In this document: in pieces, positions 56,221-64,000 of the stretch
Position numbering within the stretch: the stretch's first letter is position 1
Layout: every line of letters starts with the position of its first letter
Source: Tubiluchus corallicola
Lineage: Eukaryota; Priapulida; Priapulimorpha; Priapulimorphida; Tubiluchidae
Assembly (NCBI GenBank): GCA_030141605.1
Contig: JAQGDQ010002408.1
Span: 1 to 64,000, forward strand
Direction of reading: 5' to 3'
Length of the DNA: 64,000 nucleotides
Notes under the pieces: model-generated
What the model was told of the DNA's origin: nothing
Database searches by the model: none
Seen by the model: only the letters and a program-made list of their open reading frames with translations
Translations under genes and position numbers: made by a program

Positions 56221-57792
56221 TTAAGGAATATTCGGTATTCTGTAATCAAAATTAGACGTGCCGTCTACATTTAATAATTCCAATTTGTCAAAGTGGACTC
56301 TATGTCTTGCTGCCGTGCCGTCTTGATAAAAGTATATTGCAATACAATCTAAATCTGTTCTTTCAGAAGGTTTGGTGTTACTTCCATCTGCATTTACCCA
56401 CTCGCCACTATCGTCAGAAAAGTCAAACTCTAAATCAAACCATTGATCATTTTCATCCCATTTTTTTTCTACATATATTTCATCATCCCACACATCTCCA
56501 ATATTATCACCCCTATTTTGCAACACCAATCTTACTCTGTGAGGAGGATCTTCTCCAGTTCCTTCATTGGAATCTTTCCTAAAGGCATGAACTAATAATT
56601 TAAATTTGTTTTGATATTTCAAATTTAGTTTTCCTCCAAAAGGCTCAAGTAATGAGTGTCCATATAATTTAAAAAGTAGAGCATTTGGACCACCTTGAGA
56701 AGGTGTTGTTATCCTTACACATTTATCATCATTAGGATCGTAGCGAGGTATACCTTTGTCATCAAGGCTTCTATCAGTAAACATAGCACCACTACCACTA
56801 AGTACTCCCTCTATTACACCTAAAATACCATCACTATTCGTTGTTCTATTTATATCGAAAGGAGCAACATTTTCCGGCTCTGCCCAATGTGCATAGAAAC
56901 CTAGTGGTACATAAGTAATGTTTATATTTAATGGATCATCAATGGAGAATTCAATGGACTCTTCGTTTGAGCCAAAAGCGTTTATTGTTATGTCATAATC
57001 TCCATCTTCTTTGTATAAATGAGTAATAGTTATTGAGTCTTCTGAGTCATCTACTATTTCTGTACCGCTATCATCTCTCCAGTCTATTTCATAACGAACA
57101 ACATAATCTCCCTTAAGTGTAAGTGTAGCAATTCCTGCTTCGTTAGATACAGCAGAGGCAAAAAGGTTTTTTGGAGTATCTTTTATTTCTTCTATTTTAA
57201 TAGAGACAGTTGTGTCTACATTACCTTCACGTCCATGGGCTGTTATTTTTGCTGTATATGTTCCTGCATTTGCATAGATGTGTTTAACTACTGTTGGGTC
57301 TGCTATTTCAGTAATAGAGGTGTCCTCTTCATCGCCAAAGTCTATGTGGTACGAAACTACATAGTTTCCTGTAAGTGTAAATTTAACTCCTCCTGTTTCT
57401 GCCACCTCTGTTTCTACTTTCACATCTTCGGGAGTGCCTATGGTTACATCTATTGCTGTGCGGGCAGTGTCTTTGGTGCGAGGGCCATAGCCTATTAACA
57501 TAGCTTCATAAGCGATGTTTTTTAAATCGCTGTAAGTAAATTCTAACTCTTCGCCTTCGGAGGTTTCTTCTGTGCTTTCTGCATCACCAAAATATAGTTT
57601 GTAAAGATGGATATTCTCACCACCAAAGCTAAAAACTACTTGACCTGTTTCTTCATCTATTGTTGTTGCAAACTTAGTAATGTTAGGCTCACCGGGGTTG
57701 GGTGGATTGGTAAAGTCGTCTTCTTTTTCACAACTTAAAATAAGTGTAACAAATAGACTGCATAATGATAAATACAATTTTATACTTTTCAT
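56221..57792 (-). CDS. PKD-repeat lipoprotein, candidate surface glycan-binding protein
   Basis: 523 residues. The lipobox LILSC puts the acylated cysteine at residue 21. Three PKD-like repeats follow (about 40-125, 125-205 and 205-300), each with a YxxxFGD or YEIDWRDD strand, and later H-x-Y-x-x-x-G motifs such as VKHIYANAGTYTAKITAHG and ITHLYKEDGDYDITINAFG. The C-terminal domain (about 305-523, GPNALLFKLYGHSLLEPFGGKLNLKY and DLDCIAIYFYQDGTAARHRVHFDKL) looks like a beta-sandwich carbohydrate-binding domain. There is no catalytic motif. Its place between the beta-helix genes right after SusCD1 and its lipid anchor fit a SusE/SGBP-type role, binding the glycan at the cell surface; that function is inferred. 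Confidence 0.7.
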   Translation of the reverse strand: MKSIKLYLSLCSLFVTLILSCEKEDDFTNPPNPGEPNITKFATTIDEETGQVVFSFGGENIHLYKLYFGDAESTEETSEGEELEFTYSDLKNIAYEAMLIGYGPRTKDTARTAIDVTIGTPEDVKVETEVAETGGVKFTLTGNYVVSYHIDFGDEEDTSITEIADPTVVKHIYANAGTYTAKITAHGREGNVDTTVSIKIEEIKDTPKNLFASAVSNEAGIATLTLKGDYVVRYEIDWRDDSGTEIVDDSEDSITITHLYKEDGDYDITINAFGSNEESIEFSIDDPLNINITYVPLGFYAHWAEPENVAPFDINRTTNSDGILGVIEGVLSGSGAMFTDRSLDDKGIPRYDPNDDKCVRITTPSQGGPNALLFKLYGHSLLEPFGGKLNLKYQNKFKLLVHAFRKDSNEGTGEDPPHRVRLVLQNRGDNIGDVWDDEIYVEKKWDENDQWFDLEFDFSDDSGEWVNADGSNTKPSERTDLDCIAIYFYQDGTAARHRVHFDKLELLNVDGTSNFDYRIPNIP

Positions 57793-57824
57793 AATTCTTT
57801 ATTTTTTTGTTTCTATATAAACAT

Positions 57825-59420
57825 TTATTGCTTTTTCTTTTCAAAAGCACCTATGTCAATAACATCAACAGGCACAGTGTTACCTGCATAATCTTTTAGC
57901 ACATTGTCTGGTATTTCCTTCCCTGCATCAATAGCGGGTGAGCCTTCGTTTAGTTGAAATCTAAATGCTCCTTCTAAACCAAAGCCAAAGCTAAATAAAG
58001 GGTCTTCTTGTATATTGTCATTGCCTGTGGGTATCTCAGTGCCTCCTCCATTTTCGTAGTAAAATATATTATTGTCAAATGTATTGTTAGTGCTATTACC
58101 TTCATTGTTAAAGAGGTCGCAAGCCACTTCTGAGTAAAAAATATTGTTGTAATATTCTGTATTGTCAGAAGTTCCACTCCAACTTTTATGATAAACCATT
58201 CCTAAGTCCATCTTATCTTCTAAAGTAGCATCCGTATAAAACACATTATTATGTATAAGAGTGTTAGTAGCCAATCCTGATGTGCGAACAATGTGGGCTT
58301 TGTTATTAGCAAATACATTGTATCTGACGATAGTTCCATCATTAAATGGTGCGGTAGTAAGGTTGGAGGGTCCACCCGTTATAAGTATGCCCCCGTGTTC
58401 GTTATCGTGAGAGTAGTTGTATTGAAAGATAGTTCCTTTTGAGCGATAATCACTATCGAACCCACCAGCATCTACATCTTCGCCCGTATTGTGTGTAAAG
58501 CGAGCTTCATTGTATTGCCAAAGGGCGTCGTCTGTGTTGAACGAAAAGCTGGCATTGCCTGTGGTAAACAAACCACAACTATCGAACAGATTGTTTTCTA
58601 TCAGAGGAGATTTCGCAACTCTTAGTATCAGTCCGTTGCCTCCTATTTTTTCAAAGCGATTGCCGCGTATTACTACATTAAGGCTAGGTGTCCAATCACC
58701 ATCATCGGTAAAGGTTCTGCTCGACCAAGAGGATTTATTGGTCATACCCGATTGCTCTACATTGTGTATGTGGCAGTCTTCTACGACCAAACCATTAAAA
58801 TAAGTGGGTTTCTCGCTTCCTTTTATTTCAATGAGTATACCTCCGTTTTCTTTGCCTGCGTTGAAGTCATCGCCAGAAACTCCGTAAAAACCATTTACAT
58901 CATATATTTCCAAGCCTTTTAGGTGAATATGATTAACTTCTCCCATATCCTCTGCTATAATGTGAACTCCTACTCTCAACACACCTTTTTCTGCTCTTTC
59001 TTCTCCTTTGTTGGTAATCCTTAAATTTTTCAATTCAAAATACTCAATGTCTTGTAGCCTAACAGTAAAGGGATGTCTGCCGTTACCATTTAAGAGGGGT
59101 TTTTCACCTTCTCCATACATATCTATCACAATGGGGTTGTCTTTTTCTCCTTTTCCTTTTGGGGCAATAACTCCATCCCAAACTCCTCCTGCTTTTAGCA
59201 ATATTTTATCCCCCGGCTGAAAAGTAAGCCTATTCATATTTGTTATTGTTTTCCACGCTTTTTCGGGAGATTCTCCTGTGTTATTATTATCTCCGTTTAC
59301 ATTATCTATATAATATGTTCCTTCTTTATTATTGACTGGTGGCATACTGTTCCCTTCACTGTCTTTTTTACAAGAAGCGAATAAAAGGACACTTGCTACT
59401 ATAAATGCTGTTCTTCTCAT
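57825..59420 (-). CDS. right-handed beta-helix lipoprotein, paralogue of the catalytic-like part of the 52954-56184 product
   Basis: 531 residues with lipobox VLLFASC (cysteine near residue 17). The YYIDNVNGDNNNTGESPEKAW start of a parallel beta-helix is followed by turns with DCHIHNVEQSGMTNKSSWSS, TGNASFSFNTDDALWQYNEA, and VDAGGFDSDYRSKGTIFQYN. These stretches match the other beta-helix protein closely. There is no CBM96 module and no sorting domain: this one is lipid-anchored, whereas its paralogue is secreted through the type IX system. The shared D-D and acidic turns could form a metal/uronate site, but no named lyase family motif is visible. It follows SusD1 by 24 bases. Confidence 0.78.
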   Translation of the reverse strand: MRRTAFIVASVLLFASCKKDSEGNSMPPVNNKEGTYYIDNVNGDNNNTGESPEKAWKTITNMNRLTFQPGDKILLKAGGVWDGVIAPKGKGEKDNPIVIDMYGEGEKPLLNGNGRHPFTVRLQDIEYFELKNLRITNKGEERAEKGVLRVGVHIIAEDMGEVNHIHLKGLEIYDVNGFYGVSGDDFNAGKENGGILIEIKGSEKPTYFNGLVVEDCHIHNVEQSGMTNKSSWSSRTFTDDGDWTPSLNVVIRGNRFEKIGGNGLILRVAKSPLIENNLFDSCGLFTTGNASFSFNTDDALWQYNEARFTHNTGEDVDAGGFDSDYRSKGTIFQYNYSHDNEHGGILITGGPSNLTTAPFNDGTIVRYNVFANNKAHIVRTSGLATNTLIHNNVFYTDATLEDKMDLGMVYHKSWSGTSDNTEYYNNIFYSEVACDLFNNEGNSTNNTFDNNIFYYENGGGTEIPTGNDNIQEDPLFSFGFGLEGAFRFQLNEGSPAIDAGKEIPDNVLKDYAGNTVPVDVIDIGAFEKKKQ

Positions 59421-59444
59421 AATTTATATTGTTTGTTGTTTATG

Positions 59445-60992
59445 TTAATAACCTGGATTTTGAGGAAATTCTCTCATTAGCTTTATTTGCGAGTCGTGTA
59501 TAGGCCATCTTACATTGTAGTTTTGTATGAAATCTCTACCCTCATCATTGTCCCCCTCATTCCCTGCATAGTTTCTTACTTGCTCTAATAGTTTCTCTAT
59601 TCTTTTCAGGAAGAACCATCTTTGTCCTTCAAAAGCTAACTCTCTGGCTCTCTCATCCATTATATCCTGCTCTGTTACTGTTTCCAAATCACTTATCCCT
59701 GCTCTTGTTCTCACTTTGTTAATGTGTTCTACTGCCTTGTCGTTATTGTTATTCCTCATATAAGCTTCTGCGGCTATTAAGTGTGTTTCTGCCAGTCTAT
59801 ATACAATTATATCGCTAAACCCTTCTCGTTTATCATCAGGTCCTGCAGGGTCATAATTTTTCCACAAACTTATAGCGGCCCTCCTACTATTAATAGGATT
59901 TTCGTTTAAACTTATTTTTAGGGTATCCCCTAAATCTGTATTGTTAGGTAAGTTATTGGGGTCATTGTAGATGAAAAAGTTTCTATAATAGTCATTGTAT
60001 CTCTTATCGTTTGTTTGGTCATACAATCCTAATAGATAGTTATTGGGTATTGCCCATCCAAGACAGTTTCCACCTTGTGATACATCGTGTATTATTCCAT
60101 CTCTTTCATAGTAGCGGGTTACAAAAATATAGAATAAATTGTGTTTATCACCTCCACCTCCTATTTCTTTTCTTGCAAAGTCAAATTGCTGAACATAAAT
60201 TGCTTCATCATGATTTCTTATTCCTGTATGTTTGCCAAATACGATATCTGTATCAAGCAACTGAAAATTACCACTATTTACAATTGCTTCGCAGTGTTCT
60301 ATTGCAGTATCCCAGTCTTCTTGCCACATAGCTGCTTTGGCTCTTATGTGCCTTGCTGATGCTTGGGTGTATCTACCCGGTAAGTCTGTCCATTCTAAGT
60401 GTTCTATGGCAAAGCCTAAATCGTTGTTAATCAAATCAAAAACATCCTCGGCCAGAGCAGGACTATATACAATAGTAGTATCTAGTGCTGATTCTGGTGA
60501 GGTAGGTTCAGTGGTTAAGTATATGTTGTCGAAAAGACGTATTAAAGTGAAATAAGCTTGTGCTCTATGGCATTTAGCTTCTGCTAATATTTGGTTTCTT
60601 TCTTCTTCGCTCATATCCACATTAGGAGCAGCTTTGATAATGGCATTAGCTCTCTCTATAATTCTATAACCTAACTTCCAAAGAGATTCAGCTGCCCCTA
60701 GTCTTACTGGATTAAATCTTTCAGGGTCATAATAGCGTTCTCTTGGATATCCTGTTCTTGGAGATGCAAGGTCTGTTATAACCCATAGTAGAGTGTGATC
60801 TTTAGACTCGTTTGAACTCATAATACTTCTTTCTCTGTTGTATAGAGCTACAACATTAGTTTTTAAACCCGCAAGTGTATTATAAACAAAGCTGTTGTCT
60901 ACTTCGGTAGGGTTGGTTTCTTCCAACCATTTTTTACAGCTACTCGATGAGAAAATGAGTATTATACAATATATAAATATTTTATTTTTCAT
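59445..60992 (-). CDS. SusD/RagB family nutrient-binding outer membrane lipoprotein (pair 1)
   Basis: 515 residues. The lipobox FSSSSC places the acylated cysteine at residue 19 or 20, then KKWLEETNPTEVDNSFVYNTLAGLKTNVVALYN, a SusD start. Helices with AKCHRAQAYFTLIRLFDNIYL and the C-terminal RLAETHLIAAEAYMRNNNNDKAVEHIN, IMDERARELAFEGQRWFFLKR and LMREFPQNPGY follow the RagB/SusD pattern. It is 18 bases downstream of SusC1 and caps that transporter. Its divergence from SusD2 suggests the two pairs recognise different oligosaccharides. Confidence 0.96.
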   Translation of the reverse strand: MKNKIFIYCIILIFSSSSCKKWLEETNPTEVDNSFVYNTLAGLKTNVVALYNRERSIMSSNESKDHTLLWVITDLASPRTGYPRERYYDPERFNPVRLGAAESLWKLGYRIIERANAIIKAAPNVDMSEEERNQILAEAKCHRAQAYFTLIRLFDNIYLTTEPTSPESALDTTIVYSPALAEDVFDLINNDLGFAIEHLEWTDLPGRYTQASARHIRAKAAMWQEDWDTAIEHCEAIVNSGNFQLLDTDIVFGKHTGIRNHDEAIYVQQFDFARKEIGGGGDKHNLFYIFVTRYYERDGIIHDVSQGGNCLGWAIPNNYLLGLYDQTNDKRYNDYYRNFFIYNDPNNLPNNTDLGDTLKISLNENPINSRRAAISLWKNYDPAGPDDKREGFSDIIVYRLAETHLIAAEAYMRNNNNDKAVEHINKVRTRAGISDLETVTEQDIMDERARELAFEGQRWFFLKRIEKLLEQVRNYAGNEGDNDEGRDFIQNYNVRWPIHDSQIKLMREFPQNPGY

Positions 60993-61010
60993 TTTTTATA
61001 GTGTTTTATT

Positions 61011-63998
61011 TTATAAGAAAGTAAGTCTTATACCAAAGTTGTAGGTAAATGCTTCTGGATAGCTACTGGGGTCTTTCTCAGGACTGTACGATTGGTAGTT
61101 CATCCAGGTAAATGGGTTGGTTACTGAGGTATATACTCTAAGATTTTTAATTCTATAAGGATTCAACCACTTTTCTGGAAAGGTATAGCCCAATACCATC
61201 GATCTTAATCTAACGTAAGATGAGTTTTCATAGGCACTAATTCTTATGTTAGGGTCTGACGCTTTGTCAGAAGGTCTTGGTGCTGTGTTGGAGGGGTTTT
61301 CAGGTGTCCAATAGTCTCTTTTTATACCGTTTTGCTGCCCTCTTAAATCACCTCCAAGAGTATGTTGGTGTAAATATGGGTTTACTCTTGTTAGATTTTG
61401 AACAGTATAGAGTTCAGCTGAAAAATCAAGATTCTTGTAATTTACATTAAGCACCAGAGAGCCTATCCAATCTGGTACTCTACTCATTGCCACCCTATCA
61501 GCATCTGTTATTTCTCCGTCTCCATTTACGTCTTTCACTTTAATGTCTCCAGGTTTTGCTGTGGGCATGTGCGAATTGAGTATATCGTCGTTTTCTTGCC
61601 ATATTCCATCGAACACAAAATCGTAATAATTGTTAATAGGCTCTCCTACAATACGCCATCCTGTGTTTGAATTTCCATTAGGTATTGTGTCTAATGCACC
61701 ATAGAGCTCTTTTATTTTGTTTCTATTGAGTGTGAAAATTGGCGTAAGTGATATGCGAAGGTCTTTGTTGTCTATAATATGTCCTGTTACAGATAACTCT
61801 ATTCCTTGGTTCTCAACTCTGCCCACGTTCTCTAACATAATGGTATAACCTGTTACTGCATTGATACTTCTGTTTATCAACAAATCAGTAGTTTGAATAT
61901 TGTAATACTCAAAACTTCCTTGCACACGTCCCTTTAATAACCCAAAATCAATACCCGTATTAAGTGTGGTAGAGGTTTCCCATTTTAAGTTGGGATTGGG
62001 TAGTTGATAGTCAGGAGCAAACCCTGATCCCACTTGGTCTCCAAAAACATAATAGTATTCGGTAGATGTTCCAAGGCTTTGGTAGGGGCTAATGGCTTCG
62101 TTACCTGTCTGTCCGTAACTTATTCTTGTTTTTAATTGGCTTAGCCACAAAACGTCTTTCAAAAAATCTTCTTGATGAGCATTCCAGCCTATTGCTGCGG
62201 AAGGGAAGTAGCCCCATTTGTTATTAGCTCCAAAAACAGAAGAAGCGTCTGCTCTTGCTGTAAGTGTTAGTATATACTTGTTGTCATAATTGTATCTTGC
62301 TCTGCCCATAAAGGAAACAAGCCTTCTTTGTGTTTCGTTTCTGCTGATGGTTTGTGTTTCTGCTCCTGCTATACCCTTCCATCCTAATAAGTCGTTGGGA
62401 AATCCGAAAGCATTGTTAGTAGTTTGTCCCCAATAACGTTGGTTGATACTATGTACACCTGTGAAATCCATATGGTGCTTGTTAATTTTTTTATCGTAAG
62501 TAAATATATTTTCTATCAGATATTCACGAGATTCCCCATTGGTATGAGTTGCTTTACCTCCTACAGACCTTCCACTTTGCTCTAATGAGGACTGATAGTT
62601 TCCTGCAGTCTCGTTCCATGTTCTCCAACTAGCATTTAAACGGTATTTTACGTCAAATGGCAGCCTTGCATCAAAAAAGATATTGTAAATTCCCTTATGA
62701 GAAACAGATTCCCTAATAGTTTCTTCAATATTTATGAAGGGGTTGAAATAAGTTCCTTCATCTGTTACAAAAGTTAATAAGTTACCATTGTCATCATATT
62801 TTTTTGATATGGGAGGGAGAGTAAAAACATTACGGTTAAAAGGTTCTCTTTCTCTATATCCTATAAAGTAATAGAAATTGGCTCCCATATCTAGCCAGTT
62901 ATTTACTTTTTGGTCTACATTCAGACGAATGTTGTAGCGGTTGTAATTAGAATTGGGTAGTACACCCTCGTTATCGAAATAACCGAAACTGAAAGCCGCT
63001 TTGGTTAAATCTGTTCCACCTCTTATACTTATATCGTGCTGTGTAACAAGTGTGTTTTTCTGCAAATATTCATCTTCCCAGTCAATAAACTGTCCTGATT
63101 CTAAAACATCTAACATTAAGGAAGTAAATATGTCTTCGTCGGGTATATATCCATTATTGTCTGTTCTAAATGCTTCTCTTCTAAATTGAGCATATTCATC
63201 TCCATTGTATATGTCAAAGTTTCTTTTTACTGCATTCTGAAAACCTACATAGGCGTTGTAACTTACTTCTGCCTTTCCTTCTTTTCCTCTTTTTGTAGTG
63301 ACGAGAATAACACCATTGGAGGCTCTTGCTCCATAAATGGCTTGTGATGATGCGTCTTTTAATACTTCTAATGATTCTATATCTCTGGGGTTTATATCGT
63401 TGAGGCTACTTACAGGCACTCCATCTAAAATAATAAGAGGGTCGTTGCCGCCAGATAAGGAGCTTTGTCCTCGGATAAGAATATTGGATGAACCTCCCGG
63501 CGAGGCGTTATCAACTGTAACTTGCACCCCTGCTGCTCTTCCTCTAAGCATTTCTCCTACGTCGGTAGTGGGTATCTTTTGCATCTCCTCTGCCTCAACA
63601 GATGAAATAGCACTTACTATGTTGCTTCTCGACTGTGTTCCGTATCCTACTACTACCAGCTCGTCCAATAGTAGGGCATCAGTAGATAAATGCACATTGA
63701 TTATTATTCTTCCTTCTACGTTTATTTCTTGGGTCTTGTATCCTATGTATGAGAAAACGAGTACAGGAGACTTTATATTCTCATTTATTCTAATAGTATA
63801 TGATCCATTTATGTCGGAGATTGTACCTATTGAGGTACCCCTTATGGTTATGTTTACTCCCGGTAAAGTTTCATCGTTATTATCTTTGTCAAATACCCTA
63901 CCTGTAATTGTGTATTGCGAGAAAGTACTTGAAAAACAAAAGAAACTAATGATGAAAATATAAAATGCTTTTTTTGCGAATGGTAACATATTGTTCAT
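61011..63998 (-). CDS. SusC/RagA family TonB-linked outer membrane transporter (pair 1)
   Basis: 995 residues starting MNNMLPFAKK (a start at the fourth codon is equally possible). Signal peptide to about residue 27, carboxypeptidase-regulatory-like domain (about 28-110, GRVFDKDNNDETLPGVNITIRG), SusC signature LDELVVVGYGTQSRSNIVSA, plug (about 120-230, DPLIILDGVPVSSLNDI and SQAIYGARASNGVILVTTK) and barrel to the C-terminal IRLTFL. It is the first gene of the minus-strand block inside the window. Its promoter, and any regulator of the locus, would lie beyond position 64000. Confidence 0.97.
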   Translation of the reverse strand: MNNMLPFAKKAFYIFIISFFCFSSTFSQYTITGRVFDKDNNDETLPGVNITIRGTSIGTISDINGSYTIRINENIKSPVLVFSYIGYKTQEINVEGRIIINVHLSTDALLLDELVVVGYGTQSRSNIVSAISSVEAEEMQKIPTTDVGEMLRGRAAGVQVTVDNASPGGSSNILIRGQSSLSGGNDPLIILDGVPVSSLNDINPRDIESLEVLKDASSQAIYGARASNGVILVTTKRGKEGKAEVSYNAYVGFQNAVKRNFDIYNGDEYAQFRREAFRTDNNGYIPDEDIFTSLMLDVLESGQFIDWEDEYLQKNTLVTQHDISIRGGTDLTKAAFSFGYFDNEGVLPNSNYNRYNIRLNVDQKVNNWLDMGANFYYFIGYREREPFNRNVFTLPPISKKYDDNGNLLTFVTDEGTYFNPFINIEETIRESVSHKGIYNIFFDARLPFDVKYRLNASWRTWNETAGNYQSSLEQSGRSVGGKATHTNGESREYLIENIFTYDKKINKHHMDFTGVHSINQRYWGQTTNNAFGFPNDLLGWKGIAGAETQTISRNETQRRLVSFMGRARYNYDNKYILTLTARADASSVFGANNKWGYFPSAAIGWNAHQEDFLKDVLWLSQLKTRISYGQTGNEAISPYQSLGTSTEYYYVFGDQVGSGFAPDYQLPNPNLKWETSTTLNTGIDFGLLKGRVQGSFEYYNIQTTDLLINRSINAVTGYTIMLENVGRVENQGIELSVTGHIIDNKDLRISLTPIFTLNRNKIKELYGALDTIPNGNSNTGWRIVGEPINNYYDFVFDGIWQENDDILNSHMPTAKPGDIKVKDVNGDGEITDADRVAMSRVPDWIGSLVLNVNYKNLDFSAELYTVQNLTRVNPYLHQHTLGGDLRGQQNGIKRDYWTPENPSNTAPRPSDKASDPNIRISAYENSSYVRLRSMVLGYTFPEKWLNPYRIKNLRVYTSVTNPFTWMNYQSYSPEKDPSSYPEAFTYNFGIRLTFL

Positions 63999-64000
63999 AA

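Overview
The window looks like a scaffold from an AT-rich member of the Bacteroidota, most probably Bacteroidales or a close relative. The evidence is two SusC/SusD pairs, type IX secretion components (a PorE-like protein and PorZ) with a type IX sorting domain on a secreted cargo protein, a ResB/CcsB-type cytochrome c biogenesis gene whose 3' continuation has the Bacteroidota fused form, DUF4834, DUF5723, zinc-free L31 and promoters of the TTTG / TAnnTTTG type. Genus cannot be decided from the sequence. A run of 440 Ns (21974-22413) marks a scaffold gap inside one gene. I see no rRNA, tRNA, CRISPR array, insertion sequence or phage gene. Region 1-34.6 kb is mostly housekeeping. It holds a 3'-truncated cytochrome c biogenesis gene, two small conserved secreted/lipoprotein genes, dnaN with a clear terminator, a PorE-like OmpA protein, an iron alcohol dehydrogenase resembling KdnB, an EI24/CysZ-like membrane protein, a short secreted 'VGIGT' protein with a decayed copy behind it, an NfeD membrane protease, lon, a GlmU-like gene, rpmE2 with a near-ideal promoter and terminator, a BOF-fold secreted protein, dxs, glyS with DUF4834, and a YitT transporter-like gene. 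Then come a DUF5723 gene broken by the gap and a lipoprotein gene that appears split by a one-base frameshift. After these are a DnaQ-fold exonuclease and the run gltB-gltD-rdgB-porZ. Region 34.7-64 kb is one 29-kb block, all on the minus strand, and reads as a composite polysaccharide utilization locus. In transcription order: SusC1, SusD1, a beta-helix lipoprotein, a PKD-repeat lipoprotein, a CBM96-like/beta-helix protein with a type IX sorting domain, a GH50-like hydrolase, a SASA-type esterase, a GH88 unsaturated uronyl hydrolase, a PF05426-type polyuronate lyase (copy B), SusC2, SusD2, a GH2 gene broken by a frameshift, the same lyase again (copy A), a fragment of a second GH88 gene, an intact GH2 gene, an SDR oxidoreductase and mannonate dehydratase UxuA. 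Read together (inference): lyases and hydrolases cut an acylated, uronate- and probably galactose-containing polysaccharide, SusCD pairs import the pieces, GH88 and GH2 enzymes release sugars, and SDR plus UxuA feed glucuronate-derived fructuronate/mannonate into 2-keto-3-deoxygluconate. Most unusual are signs of module duplication followed by decay and gene conversion: two lyase copies nearly identical at both ends but diverged in the middle, a 33-codon GH88 relic directly behind lyase A, and a LacI-type operator in front of SusC2 although no regulator lies in the window.
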